Shown here piece by piece: positions 1 to 6,990 of a stretch of DNA of 15,048 nt; position 1 is the first letter of the stretch, and each line of letters opens with the position of its first letter. Origin of the DNA: Ruminococcus flavefaciens (GTDB taxonomy: Bacteria; Bacillota; Clostridia; Oscillospirales; Ruminococcaceae); the NCBI GenBank assembly GCA_002310115.1, contig DBYI01000085.1, positions 122,222 through 137,269 of the forward strand, given 5' to 3'. Below the pieces are notes generated by a model. That model saw only the letters and a list, made by a program, of their open reading frames with translations, did not search any database and was not told the DNA's origin. Both the position numbers and the translations under genes were made by a program.

Positions 1-19
1 TGTGCCCATGTCGGGCAAA

Positions 20-45
20 CAAACAAAAGGCGAACTTACTTCGCC
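20..45 (-). terminator. Intrinsic terminator after the por operon
   Basis: Read on the minus strand, a GGCGAA / TTCGCC stem (6 bp, 5-nt loop) lies about 20 bases past the porB stop and is followed by a T-rich run (TTTTGTTTG). It fits a Rho-independent terminator closing the four-gene operon. The stem is short and the T-run is interrupted, so termination may be partial. Confidence 0.65.
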
Positions 46-65
46 CCCAAATAATAGATTGTAAC

Positions 66-962
66 TTAGTAATTAATATAGTTTTTTCTGATAAATTCCC
101 ATTTTTTATCACGTGAAGCTGTTATTACTTTTATATCTTCATCAGTAAGATGCTTGAAGCGTCCCTGTTTTTTTAAGTATGCTTCTACGCTTGTGAACTC
201 CTTTGGTTGATGATTGAGCTTAAAGTCGCCATTTTCATACTCTGCAAGATACCACAATCCGCAGTCAACGACTTCCTTTGCAATCTCCACAGTCTCATCT
301 GATGCAACTCCCCATCCGGTAGGACAAGGTGCAATTACGTGAATATACTTAGTGCCTTGTATATGTGAGGCTTTCAGAACTTTCTGAATAAAATCATTGA
401 TATATCCAACACTTGCTGTTGCAGCATATGGTATATCATGTGCAGCAGCTATCTCAAACATATTCTTCTTAGGGCGGATATTTCCATGTATATTGGCGCC
501 GACTGGAGTAGTTGTGGTCTTAGCACCGAACGGTGTAAGGCCGCTTTTCTGAATACCAGTATTCATATATGCTTCGTTATCATAACATATGTAAATAATG
601 TTATCATTACGGTCAATAGCTCCTGATAGAGCTTGTATTCCTATATCTGCCGTTCCTCCGTCACCTGCAAATCCTACTGCTGTAAAGTCCTTGTAGCCCC
701 TTGCGCGAAGCCCTGCCTCTACTCCCGTAAGCATAGATGCCGTTCCTGCAAATGTGGAAATTATTGAGTTATTCGAGAAGCAAAGCTGTGGGAAATTAAA
801 ACCTACAGCTGACATACATCCCGCAGGAAGAACGGATACCGCATTAGGTCCGAGAACCTTCAGTGCTGCTCGAACAGCAAGACTTCCACCGCAGCCTGCA
901 CAAGCTTTGTGTCCGTAGAAATACTCCTCACGTGAAATACTTTCTGCGATTTTATTAGCCAT
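66..962 (-). CDS. porB: 2-oxoacid (pyruvate-type):ferredoxin oxidoreductase, beta subunit
   Basis: TPP-binding subunit of the four-subunit cytoplasmic enzyme that interconverts pyruvate plus CoA with acetyl-CoA, CO2 and reduced ferredoxin. The start chosen is the ATG at 962, not the in-frame GTG at 971, because GGAGG sits 8 nt before the ATG; this gives 298 residues, a normal family length. Visible motifs: CAGCGG with Cys21 and Cys24, then Cys49 and Cys213, the set expected to hold a [4Fe-4S] cluster; and the TPP/Mg motif starting GDGGTADIG near residue 101 and reaching the Asn of YDNEAYMNTG. The NTGIQ..G.TP..A.TTTTPVG stretch resembles pyruvate rather than 2-oxoglutarate enzymes. It overlaps the end of porA by 8 nt, implying translational coupling. 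A branched-chain oxoacid substrate cannot be excluded. Confidence 0.93.
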   Translation of the reverse strand: MANKIAESISREEYFYGHKACAGCGGSLAVRAALKVLGPNAVSVLPAGCMSAVGFNFPQLCFSNNSIISTFAGTASMLTGVEAGLRARGYKDFTAVGFAGDGGTADIGIQALSGAIDRNDNIIYICYDNEAYMNTGIQKSGLTPFGAKTTTTPVGANIHGNIRPKKNMFEIAAAHDIPYAATASVGYINDFIQKVLKASHIQGTKYIHVIAPCPTGWGVASDETVEIAKEVVDCGLWYLAEYENGDFKLNHQPKEFTSVEAYLKKQGRFKHLTDEDIKVITASRDKKWEFIRKNYINY

Positions 963-2121
963 TGTCCTCACCTCCTATACCGATAAAACTTACGTTTTCC
1001 GTTCCTTTTATGATGTCGCTGTAAATTTTTTCGATATCACCTGCAGAAATGTTCCTTCCACCGAGTCCGCCAATAAAATTGTATCCTTTAACATTAACAC
1101 CAGCCTTTTTTAAGGCAGAATTGACGTTTGTGAAAACTGTTCCTTCATTTCCGAAACTAATATCCTTTTCAAGAACCGCATATGCTTTTGCCCCATTAAG
1201 AACATCTGAAATTTCTTCATTTGGGAACGGTCTCATGTAGCGTATACGAATAACTCCTGCCTTTATTCCGCTTTCGCGAAGCTTATCTGCTGTTTCACGA
1301 CAAAGCCCTGCTATACTTCCTAGAGTAACAATGATATATTCAGCGTCATCTGTACGGTAATTCTCGGTAAGTCCAGTATATTTTCTTCCAAATATCTCCT
1401 CAAACTCCTTTTCCGAGTCATTGATTACACTTTTCGCCATGAGGATACCATTATGCTCTTTGTACTTGAAAATATAGTTAGTATCAGGACCTGCTGAAAA
1501 CGCCATATTTTTCGGCTTATCAAAATCTACACAGTTATCAGTTACATAAGGCGGCAGAAATCTGTCTGCCTGATTCTGTTCGGGTATATCAACTGTTTCG
1601 TAAGTATGCGTTAGAACAAAGCCATCGAGATTCACCATAAGCGGAGTTGATACTTCTTTGTTTTCTGCTATTTTATAGCTCATAATCGCAAGGTCAAGAG
1701 CTTCCTGTGCATTCTCTGCGTAAACCTGTATCCATCCGCTGTCCAATTGCGAAAGGCTGTCACGCTGATCTCCATAGATATTCCACGGAAGAGCTGTGGA
1801 TCGGTCGGCATTCATCATAACTATCGGGAATCGTCCTCCAGCTGCATAGTAAAGGCATTCTGCCATATATAAAAGTCCCTGTGAGGAGGTTGCTGTGAAA
1901 GCTCTCGATCCTGCTGCACTTGCTCCGATAGCACATGAAAGCGCAGAATGTTCCGATTCAACATGTACATATTCAGCTTTAAGACTACCATCCTCAACCA
2001 TTTCCGAGAGTCTCTCAACAACAATAGTCTGCGGAGTTATAGGATAAGCTGAAATTACTTGAGGATTAGCAAGACGAATACCCTCTGCAAAGGCTTCATT
2101 TCCTGATAAAAATTTCTTCAT
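955..2121 (-). CDS. porA: 2-oxoacid (pyruvate-type):ferredoxin oxidoreductase, alpha subunit
   Basis: 388 residues, the usual size for the stand-alone alpha subunit. It carries the pyrimidine-binding half of the TPP site and the transketolase C-terminal-like domain. Near the N-terminus it reads ISAYPITPQT, the family signature around the substrate/TPP pocket, followed by EYVHVESEHSA and FTATSSQGL, both typical. The middle has DGFVLTHTYE, and the C-terminal half has the GSIAG...KAGVIRIRYMRPFP segment common to PorA proteins. The ATG overlaps the porD stop as ATGA, so translation is coupled. Substrate assignment to pyruvate is by family resemblance; Ruminococcus-type bacteria also use related enzymes on branched-chain oxoacids. 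Confidence 0.93.
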   Translation of the reverse strand: MKKFLSGNEAFAEGIRLANPQVISAYPITPQTIVVERLSEMVEDGSLKAEYVHVESEHSALSCAIGASAAGSRAFTATSSQGLLYMAECLYYAAGGRFPIVMMNADRSTALPWNIYGDQRDSLSQLDSGWIQVYAENAQEALDLAIMSYKIAENKEVSTPLMVNLDGFVLTHTYETVDIPEQNQADRFLPPYVTDNCVDFDKPKNMAFSAGPDTNYIFKYKEHNGILMAKSVINDSEKEFEEIFGRKYTGLTENYRTDDAEYIIVTLGSIAGLCRETADKLRESGIKAGVIRIRYMRPFPNEEISDVLNGAKAYAVLEKDISFGNEGTVFTNVNSALKKAGVNVKGYNFIGGLGGRNISAGDIEKIYSDIIKGTENVSFIGIGGEDNG

Positions 2122-2411
2122 TTACGCTCCGCCTCCATTTCAATTGCTCCAATTTTACATATTTTAGCGCATATACCGCAACCTTTGCAGAAATCATAGT
2201 CAATTTTAGCTTTTCCGTTATTAATGGCTATAACTCCATCGGGGCAGTAAAGGTAGCATTGCTCGCAACCGACACATTTATTACTGTTAATAACAGGTTT
2301 GATACTTCGCCAGCCACTGTTCACAGTAGTTAGATAGCCTGCCTCAAATGATGTATTTTCAGGAACTTCAACAAACGTGAACTCCTTCTTCTCCCTTATA
2401 TAAGGTCTCAT
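2118..2411 (-). CDS. porD: 2-oxoacid:ferredoxin oxidoreductase, delta (2x[4Fe-4S] ferredoxin-like) subunit
   Basis: 97 residues. Two ferredoxin motifs are plain: CVGCEQCYLYCPDG and CKGCGICAKICKIG, each CxxCxxCxxxC, so two [4Fe-4S] clusters that pass electrons from the TPP-bound intermediate to external ferredoxin. The N-terminal stretch (about 45 residues, including SGWRSIKPV) is the normal PorD extension that packs on the other subunits. It overlaps porG upstream and porA downstream by ATGA at both junctions, which fits equimolar production of the complex. Confidence 0.93.
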   Translation of the reverse strand: MRPYIREKKEFTFVEVPENTSFEAGYLTTVNSGWRSIKPVINSNKCVGCEQCYLYCPDGVIAINNGKAKIDYDFCKGCGICAKICKIGAIEMEAERK

Positions 2412-2923
2412 TGTGCCACCTCCTCAACTGCTTTAAGAAGCGCGTTTACATTACTCTCCTGAATTTTCAGCGGCATATAACCTTTTATGGCTTCAATAGC
2501 ATTTTCATTTTTAATTAAATCCGATAAACCTACAAGGAAGCCAAGCATGACCGTATTTACTGTAGGAAGTCGAAACTCTCCTGCAATTTTTTCAGCATCA
2601 AAAGTAATAGCTCCGATAATCTCAGTTTTTGAATTTACGATGATTTTTCCTTTATCTTTAAGCAGTTTTACAAGCTGAGGAGAGTAAAGAGTATCGTCCA
2701 GTATAACAATATAATCCGCTTTTTCAGTCTGACTCCTGTCAACTACAGGCTTTTCGTCAAGCTTCGTGAATGCTCTTACCGGAGCCCCGCGTCTCTCAGG
2801 GCCAAATGACGGAAAAGAAAGGGCATATTTTACATTGTCACCTATAGTATAAGCTGCTCCTAGAAGCTTTGCCGCCGTAAAAGCACCCTGACCTCCTCTG
2901 CCTAACCATATTACTTCAAACAT
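2408..2923 (-). CDS. porG: 2-oxoacid:ferredoxin oxidoreductase, gamma subunit
   Basis: First gene of the por operon, 171 residues, slightly short for the gamma family. It opens with IWLGRGGQGAFTAAKLL, the glycine-rich signature of the gamma domain, then has SFPSFGPERRGAPVRAF, the conserved block that contacts CoA and the other subunits. The ATG at 2923 is preceded by AGGAG at 7 nt, so the start is secure. The gene order gamma-delta-alpha-beta is the classic arrangement of archaeal and clostridial four-subunit enzymes. Promoters lie directly upstream, and the asnB terminator separates it from the nitrogen operon, so it is probably expressed independently. Confidence 0.92.
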   Translation of the reverse strand: MFEVIWLGRGGQGAFTAAKLLGAAYTIGDNVKYALSFPSFGPERRGAPVRAFTKLDEKPVVDRSQTEKADYIVILDDTLYSPQLVKLLKDKGKIIVNSKTEIIGAITFDAEKIAGEFRLPTVNTVMLGFLVGLSDLIKNENAIEAIKGYMPLKIQESNVNALLKAVEEVAQ

Positions 2924-2954
2924 AGTCTTTCTCCTATCATTTTAGTATGTTTTA

Positions 2955-2984
2955 ATTATACACCTGTTTTCTTAACGTGTCCAA
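2955..2984 (-). promoter_or_regulatory. Promoter candidate for porGDAB (proximal)
   Basis: On the minus strand a perfect TATAAT (2955-2960) lies 18 nt downstream of TTGGAC (2979-2984). A start near 2948 would leave a leader of about 25 nt carrying the AGGAG site of porG. Good housekeeping-type match. Confidence 0.6.
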
Positions 2985-3016
2985 TACGATAGATTTATCA
3001 TGGGATATAGAATAGA

Positions 3017-3045
3017 ATTATAGCACTGAAGAAAAAACTGAAACA
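3017..3045 (-). promoter_or_regulatory. Promoter candidate for porGDAB (distal, extended -10)
   Basis: A second TATAAT (3017-3022) is preceded by TGC, making an extended -10 element. The -35 is poor: TGTTTC at 17-nt or TTGTTT at 18-nt spacing. It could give a longer por transcript; which site is used cannot be told from sequence. Confidence 0.4.
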
Positions 3046-3087
3046 AAACATTGAAAGTTGATATATTATCATTAACTGTTTAAGCAG

Positions 3088-3113
3088 CAAAAAGGGTGCG
3101 TAAAACGCACCCT
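3088..3113 (-). terminator. Intrinsic terminator after asnB (end of the nitrogen operon)
   Basis: On the minus strand a perfect 9-bp stem, AGGGTGCGT / ACGCACCCT, with a 3-nt loop starts 7 nt after the asnB stop and is followed by five T's. It is a strong Rho-independent terminator and the only good one found between gltB and the end of asnB, which supports one long operon. Confidence 0.88.
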
Positions 3114-3120
3114 AAATAAC

Positions 3121-4701
3121 TTATTTTCCGCTTTCGCCATAATTAGACAGTACACGGGCAGACGGATCATTAACGTTGCAGCCTTCCCATTCCTTGTTTG
3201 GCATCCAGAAATCAACTATCATTTCGCTGTTTCCAGGATAATACTTCTCAAATATTTCACGATACAGCAGAGATTCTTTAGTAAATGGCTTTGAATGAGA
3301 ATACTTTGTACAGTCAAGTTCAAACTCTTCATCAGAATAATAATTCTCAGCATATTCTTTAAGATAATCCACCATTGAATGTCCAACAGCATCTGAAAAA
3401 GCAGCTTTTTCACGATAAAGGATATCATGTGGCAAATAATCTCCCTCAAAAGCATGACGAAGCAGATACTTTCCTTTATTGTACTTGTTCAGTTTCATTT
3501 CAGGATCGATAGCCATAACATACTTCACGAAATCAAGATCACCGAACGGCACTCTTGCTTCCAGTGAATTAACTGATATACAACGGTCTGCACGGAGAAC
3601 GTCGTACATATGCAGTTCATGTACACGCTTTACAGACTCAGCCTGAAAAGCTTCAGCAGATGGCGCAAAGTCTGTATATTTATATCCGAAAAGCTCGTCG
3701 GATATTTCACCGGTGAGAAGCACGCGAATATCAGTCTGCTCATGAATAGCTTTGCATAATAGATACATTCCCATACTTGCACGAATAGTAGTAATATCGT
3801 AAGTGCCGAGGAGATGAATTACGTCATCAAGAGCTGCTAAAACGTCATCTTTTGTGATGATTACTTCAGTGTGGTCACTGCCTATATAATCAGCTACCTG
3901 TTTCGCATACTTGAGGTCAATCGCATCTGTATTCATACCTATTGCAAATGTTTTTATCGGTTTATCACTCTTCTTTTGTGCTATCGCACAAACTAGTGAA
4001 GAATCAAGTCCACCAGACAACAAAAATCCAACTTTTGCATCGGAGTCAAGTCTTTTTTCAACACCAGCAACGAGCTTGTCGTGAATGTTACTGCATACAG
4101 TATCGATATCATCATGTATTACATTTTTTACTTCTGTTATTTCGCAATAGCAATGGAATTCTCCATTTTTATAATAATGACCTGGTGGAAATGGCATTAT
4201 CTTTTTGCAGAATTTAACGAGGTTCTTTGGCTCACTTGCAAAAGCAATTGTCCCGTCCTCTGAATATCCGTAATATAACGGACGAATGCCAATCGGATCA
4301 CGAGCAGCAATGAACGTTCTTTCAGTGCTGTCATATATCACGCAGGCGAATTCTGCGTCAAGCATTTCGAACATATCTGTGCCGTATTCCCTGTACAGCG
4401 GCAAAATTATCTCGCAGTCGCTATCACTTCTGAACACATAACCCATACCAGTGAGTTTGTCGCGAAGACTTCGGAATCCGTAAAGCTCACCGTTACATAC
4501 AACAAAGTCTCCGTCAAGTTCAAAAGGCTGCATTCCCTCGGGAGTAAGTCCCATTATGGATAGTCTCTGAAAGCCTAGAATACCGCCAGGCACCTTAACA
4601 ATCCTCTGATCATCAGGGCCACGGGAAACAGTTGCCTTAAGTCCTTCCATAACCTTTCCAGTACCGCCGCTAATGCCGCAGTATGCCATTATCGTACACA
4701 T
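3121..4701 (-). CDS. asnB: Asparagine synthase (glutamine-hydrolysing)
   Basis: 526 residues; makes asparagine from aspartate, ATP and glutamine in the cytoplasm. The start is fixed by MC: Cys2 becomes the N-terminal nucleophile of the class II glutaminase after Met removal, and TGGAGG lies 8 nt upstream. Glutaminase markers: SRGPDD (26-31), QRLSIMG (45-51), CNGELYG (69-75), SDSDCE (92-97). The synthase domain has the PP-loop LLSGGLDSS (227-235), TYDITTIRAS (300-309) and SLEARVPF (379-386). The usual SGEGSDELFGGY reads TGEISDELFGYKY (330-342), a Gly-to-Ile change plus a one-residue deletion next to the nucleotide pocket. The MC.IM.YCG opening resembles an AsnB subfamily common in gut Firmicutes. 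It is the last gene of the operon, separated from the small ORF before it by 122 nt. Confidence 0.93.
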   Translation of the reverse strand: MCTIMAYCGISGGTGKVMEGLKATVSRGPDDQRIVKVPGGILGFQRLSIMGLTPEGMQPFELDGDFVVCNGELYGFRSLRDKLTGMGYVFRSDSDCEIILPLYREYGTDMFEMLDAEFACVIYDSTERTFIAARDPIGIRPLYYGYSEDGTIAFASEPKNLVKFCKKIMPFPPGHYYKNGEFHCYCEITEVKNVIHDDIDTVCSNIHDKLVAGVEKRLDSDAKVGFLLSGGLDSSLVCAIAQKKSDKPIKTFAIGMNTDAIDLKYAKQVADYIGSDHTEVIITKDDVLAALDDVIHLLGTYDITTIRASMGMYLLCKAIHEQTDIRVLLTGEISDELFGYKYTDFAPSAEAFQAESVKRVHELHMYDVLRADRCISVNSLEARVPFGDLDFVKYVMAIDPEMKLNKYNKGKYLLRHAFEGDYLPHDILYREKAAFSDAVGHSMVDYLKEYAENYYSDEEFELDCTKYSHSKPFTKESLLYREIFEKYYPGNSEMIVDFWMPNKEWEGCNVNDPSARVLSNYGESGK

Positions 4702-4716
4702 TTTCTATTCCTCCAG

Positions 4717-4760
4717 TTCAGCCATTAGCCGTCAGCCAAAAGCTGTTAGCCATTAAGGCT
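4717..4760 (-). repeat. Degenerate GGCTAA/GGCTGA repeats in the asnB leader
   Basis: In the 122-nt gap before asnB the minus strand holds three imperfect copies of a roughly 13-nt unit: AATGGCTAACAGC, TTTTGGCTGACGGC and TAATGGCTGAAC. They end just before the asnB ribosome site. Small stems such as AGCC/GGCT and CAGC/GCTG are possible, but I see no strong terminator. Upstream, a TATAAT at 4776-4781 lacks a convincing -35, so an internal promoter is not claimed. Confidence 0.45.
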
Positions 4761-4823
4761 CGAATTATTGATGTAATTATAACCATACAGCGCCATTGAT
4801 GCATGGTCAGATTTAATCAGTTC

Positions 4824-4958
4824 TTATTTGAGCTCATTTGCAATGCAGACAACTCCTTCGAGCTTGTCATAGGGCTGATAATTCTTTGCCCTGTTATATT
4901 CGCGATTTTCATATAAGCCGACGGTATCAGAGTACCTTATGAGTTTGAGTTGTTCCAT
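4824..4958 (-). CDS. Small protein of unknown function, 44 residues
   Basis: An uninterrupted ORF directly after purF, not recognised as any family. It begins MEQLKLIRYSDTVG and ends VVCIANELK: tyrosine-rich (five Tyr), one Cys, mixed charge, no membrane segment or signal peptide. The chosen ATG (4958) has AGGTG 6 nt upstream; an in-frame ATG at 4964 overlaps the purF stop as TGATG and would add two residues (Met-Cys). Either start makes translation coupled to purF. Codon use looks like its neighbours. Its place between two glutamine amidotransferases suggests a helper or regulatory role, but that is only context. It could also be non-functional; the good ribosome site argues against that. 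Confidence 0.6.
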   Translation of the reverse strand: MEQLKLIRYSDTVGLYENREYNRAKNYQPYDKLEGVVCIANELK

Positions 4959-4963
4959 ACACA

Positions 4964-6385
4964 TCACCTGTGAATTTTCTCGTCGAACTTATTCTTATAG
5001 CCTGCACCTGATGTATCAACAGGATAATCTCCTGTAAAACATCCTGAACAGTTTCCGAACCTATTATCCACAAGCTCAGGAAGACATTCAACTGGCAGGT
5101 ATGCAAGGCTGTCTGCTCCGATATATTTTGCTATTTCCTCAGTTGACTGGCACTTACCAGCGATAAGATTCTCCTCAGAGTCGATATCAGTTCCAAAATA
5201 GCACGAATGCAAAAAAGGTGGCGATGAAATACGGACATGTACTTCCTTTGCTCCCGCCTCTCGGAGAAGCCTAACAATACGCGCACTTGTTGTGCCACGG
5301 ACTATTGAGTCATCTATCATTATAACACGCTTTCCATGTACACTTTCACGTACCGCGTTAAGCTTTATTTTTACAGCTTTTTCTCGTTGATCCTGCTGAG
5401 GCTGAATAAAGCTTCTTCCGATATACTTGTTTTTGATAAAGCCTATGCCATAAGGGATACCACTTTCATTTGCATACCCCAGAGCCGCATCAAGTCCAGA
5501 ATCAGGAACTCCTATAACTATATCAGCTTCAACAGGACTGTTTTTCGCAAGCAACTCACCTGCTTTAAGTCTCGCATGATGTACTGAAACTCCCTCAATA
5601 ACTGAATCAGGACGGGCAAAGTAGATATATTCAAAAATACAGATATGCTTCTTTTCTCCACAGTTATTTCGTATCGAGCGTAGTCCGTCTTTATCTATGA
5701 CTACTATCTCCCCCGCTTCCACATCACGTATGAACTCTGCTCCAACTGTTTCAAGAGCACAGGACTCAGAAGCAACAACATATGCACCATCATGCGTCTT
5801 ACCTATGCACAGCGGACGGAAACCATTTGGGTCACGAAAAGCAATCAGCTTTGTCGCCGTCATAAGTATACACGAATACGCGCCTTTAATGAAAGGCATA
5901 GCGCGTTCTACTGCCTCCTCGGTAGAGTTACATGTCAGGCGCTCGCGTACTATAGAATATGCTATAGCTTCGGTATCAGAAGTTCCGTGGAATATAGCTC
6001 CTGACATTTCAAATGAACGACGAAGCTCAGCCGCATTCACAAGGTTGCCGTTGTGGACCAGAGCCATATTACCTTTGATATGGCGGATAACAAGAGGTTG
6101 TATGTTATTGTGATTGTGTCCGCCAGTTGTGGAGTAACGTACATGTCCCACAGCTATATTGCCGCTGCCAAGCTTATCTAGCTCTTCACGGGTAAACACC
6201 TCTGAAACAAGTCCGTCTGCTCGCTTATGGCGAAACACTCCGTCATCACAGACTGTTATTCCGCAGCTCTCCTGACCTCTGTGCTGTAACGCATACAGGC
6301 CAAAATATACAGAAGCAGCTACATTAGTTGTATCATTCTCAAAAATGCCGAAAACTCCGCATTCCTCGTGAATCGTGTCAAACAT
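4964..6385 (-). CDS. purF: Amidophosphoribosyltransferase (glutamine PRPP amidotransferase)
   Basis: 473 residues; first committed step of purine synthesis, turning PRPP and glutamine into phosphoribosylamine. The class II glutaminase nucleophile is Cys9 (EECGVFG), so an 8-residue propeptide is presumably removed; it is a little shorter than the 11 residues of the Bacillus subtilis enzyme. Further signs: ALQHRGQESCG (32-42), HVRYSTTGG (81-89), HNGNL (111-115), GTSDTE (134-139). The PRPP-binding loop is VIMIDDSIVRGTTS (354-367). Cys249, Cys395, Cys446 and Cys449 match the four ligands of the oxygen-labile [4Fe-4S] cluster of Bacillus-type PurF. It follows the ANTAR gene by 11 nt with GAGGTG before the ATG. 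Its presence in a nitrogen-assimilation operon rather than a pur operon is unusual; it may be a second copy. Confidence 0.94.
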   Translation of the reverse strand: MFDTIHEECGVFGIFENDTTNVAASVYFGLYALQHRGQESCGITVCDDGVFRHKRADGLVSEVFTREELDKLGSGNIAVGHVRYSTTGGHNHNNIQPLVIRHIKGNMALVHNGNLVNAAELRRSFEMSGAIFHGTSDTEAIAYSIVRERLTCNSTEEAVERAMPFIKGAYSCILMTATKLIAFRDPNGFRPLCIGKTHDGAYVVASESCALETVGAEFIRDVEAGEIVVIDKDGLRSIRNNCGEKKHICIFEYIYFARPDSVIEGVSVHHARLKAGELLAKNSPVEADIVIGVPDSGLDAALGYANESGIPYGIGFIKNKYIGRSFIQPQQDQREKAVKIKLNAVRESVHGKRVIMIDDSIVRGTTSARIVRLLREAGAKEVHVRISSPPFLHSCYFGTDIDSEENLIAGKCQSTEEIAKYIGADSLAYLPVECLPELVDNRFGNCSGCFTGDYPVDTSGAGYKNKFDEKIHR

Positions 6386-6396
6386 TTCCGCACCTC

Positions 6397-6978
6397 TTAC
6401 AAATACTGCTCGCTGAGCTTGTCGATGACGGCAAGTGCGGCGATACTCTTCTTTTTACGCTTATTCATGGCGTACTGCTCGATATATGCATGCGCCTCGC
6501 TCTCAGTCATACCCTTATACTCCATCAGCATGAATTTCGCCTTGTCAATTGTCTGGATCTCATTAATCTTTTCCTCAAGACGAGCATTCCGTATATACAA
6601 CTCGGCAGAGCGATTCACAGCAATATCAACAGTTCTTACTATCTGATATAGTACAGTTTTGCTGAACGGCTTTCCGACAATTATAACGCCTGCTTTTTCC
6701 AAACGTTCGCTTATCTTTTCGGCTGTCTCAGCTTTTATCAGAAGTATGCAGTTCGCAGTTGAATTTTCTGTGACATATTCTGCAAATTCAACTCCAGACT
6801 CATCCATAAGAGGCGAATTTACCATTACAAGCTCGGTCAATGAATCGGTTTCAAGAAGAGTTTTGGCCTGGTAGGCTGTTTCAACTATCTTCGGAGTACA
6901 CTTGAATGATCCACGGAGAAAATCAAGAAGAGTTTCAGAGGCATTCTTATTACTTGAAACTACAATGATCTTATCCAA
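6397..6978 (-). CDS. ANTAR-domain RNA-binding antiterminator with pseudo-receiver domain (NitR/AmiR-like)
   Basis: 193 residues. The start is a TTG with GAGGGGG about 6 nt upstream; no ATG exists until residue 52, inside the first domain. Residues 1-115 resemble a CheY-like receiver (KIIVVSSN start, GKPF near 102-105). The acidic pair is replaced by Ser-Ser-Asn, the phospho-acceptor position is Asn54 (MVNSPLMDESG), and the Thr/Ser switch position is not conserved, so phosphorylation is unlikely. A helical linker (about 115-140) leads to an ANTAR domain (about 135-190) with IDKAKFMLMEYKGMTESEA, AYIEQYAM and a basic NKRKKKSIA segment. ANTAR proteins bind RNA hairpins with hexaloops and prevent terminator formation. 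It lies 12 nt after the glutamine synthetase homologue. From memory, a glnA-nitR-gltAB neighbourhood is described in Clostridium saccharobutylicum. Likely targets here are the gltB and amt leaders. Confidence 0.9.
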   Translation of the reverse strand: MDKIIVVSSNKNASETLLDFLRGSFKCTPKIVETAYQAKTLLETDSLTELVMVNSPLMDESGVEFAEYVTENSTANCILLIKAETAEKISERLEKAGVIIVGKPFSKTVLYQIVRTVDIAVNRSAELYIRNARLEEKINEIQTIDKAKFMLMEYKGMTESEAHAYIEQYAMNKRKKKSIAALAVIDKLSEQYL

Positions 6979-6990
6979 AATAACCCCCTC

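Noticed and set aside
963..971. GTG start for porB three codons upstream
   Set aside because: GGAGG is correctly spaced for the ATG at 962, and it overlaps or abuts the GTG.
4776..4781. Internal promoter before asnB based on a TATAAT
   Set aside because: No acceptable -35 at 16-19 nt and no extended -10; a lone TATAAT in AT-rich DNA is weak evidence.
4717..4803. 28-codon minus-strand ORF (MHQWRCMV...) before asnB
   Set aside because: No ribosome site, poor composition, and it runs through the degenerate repeats.
5697..6113. 138-codon plus-strand ORF opposite purF
   Set aside because: It lies wholly inside purF, which has all expected motifs; no ribosome site or recognisable domain.
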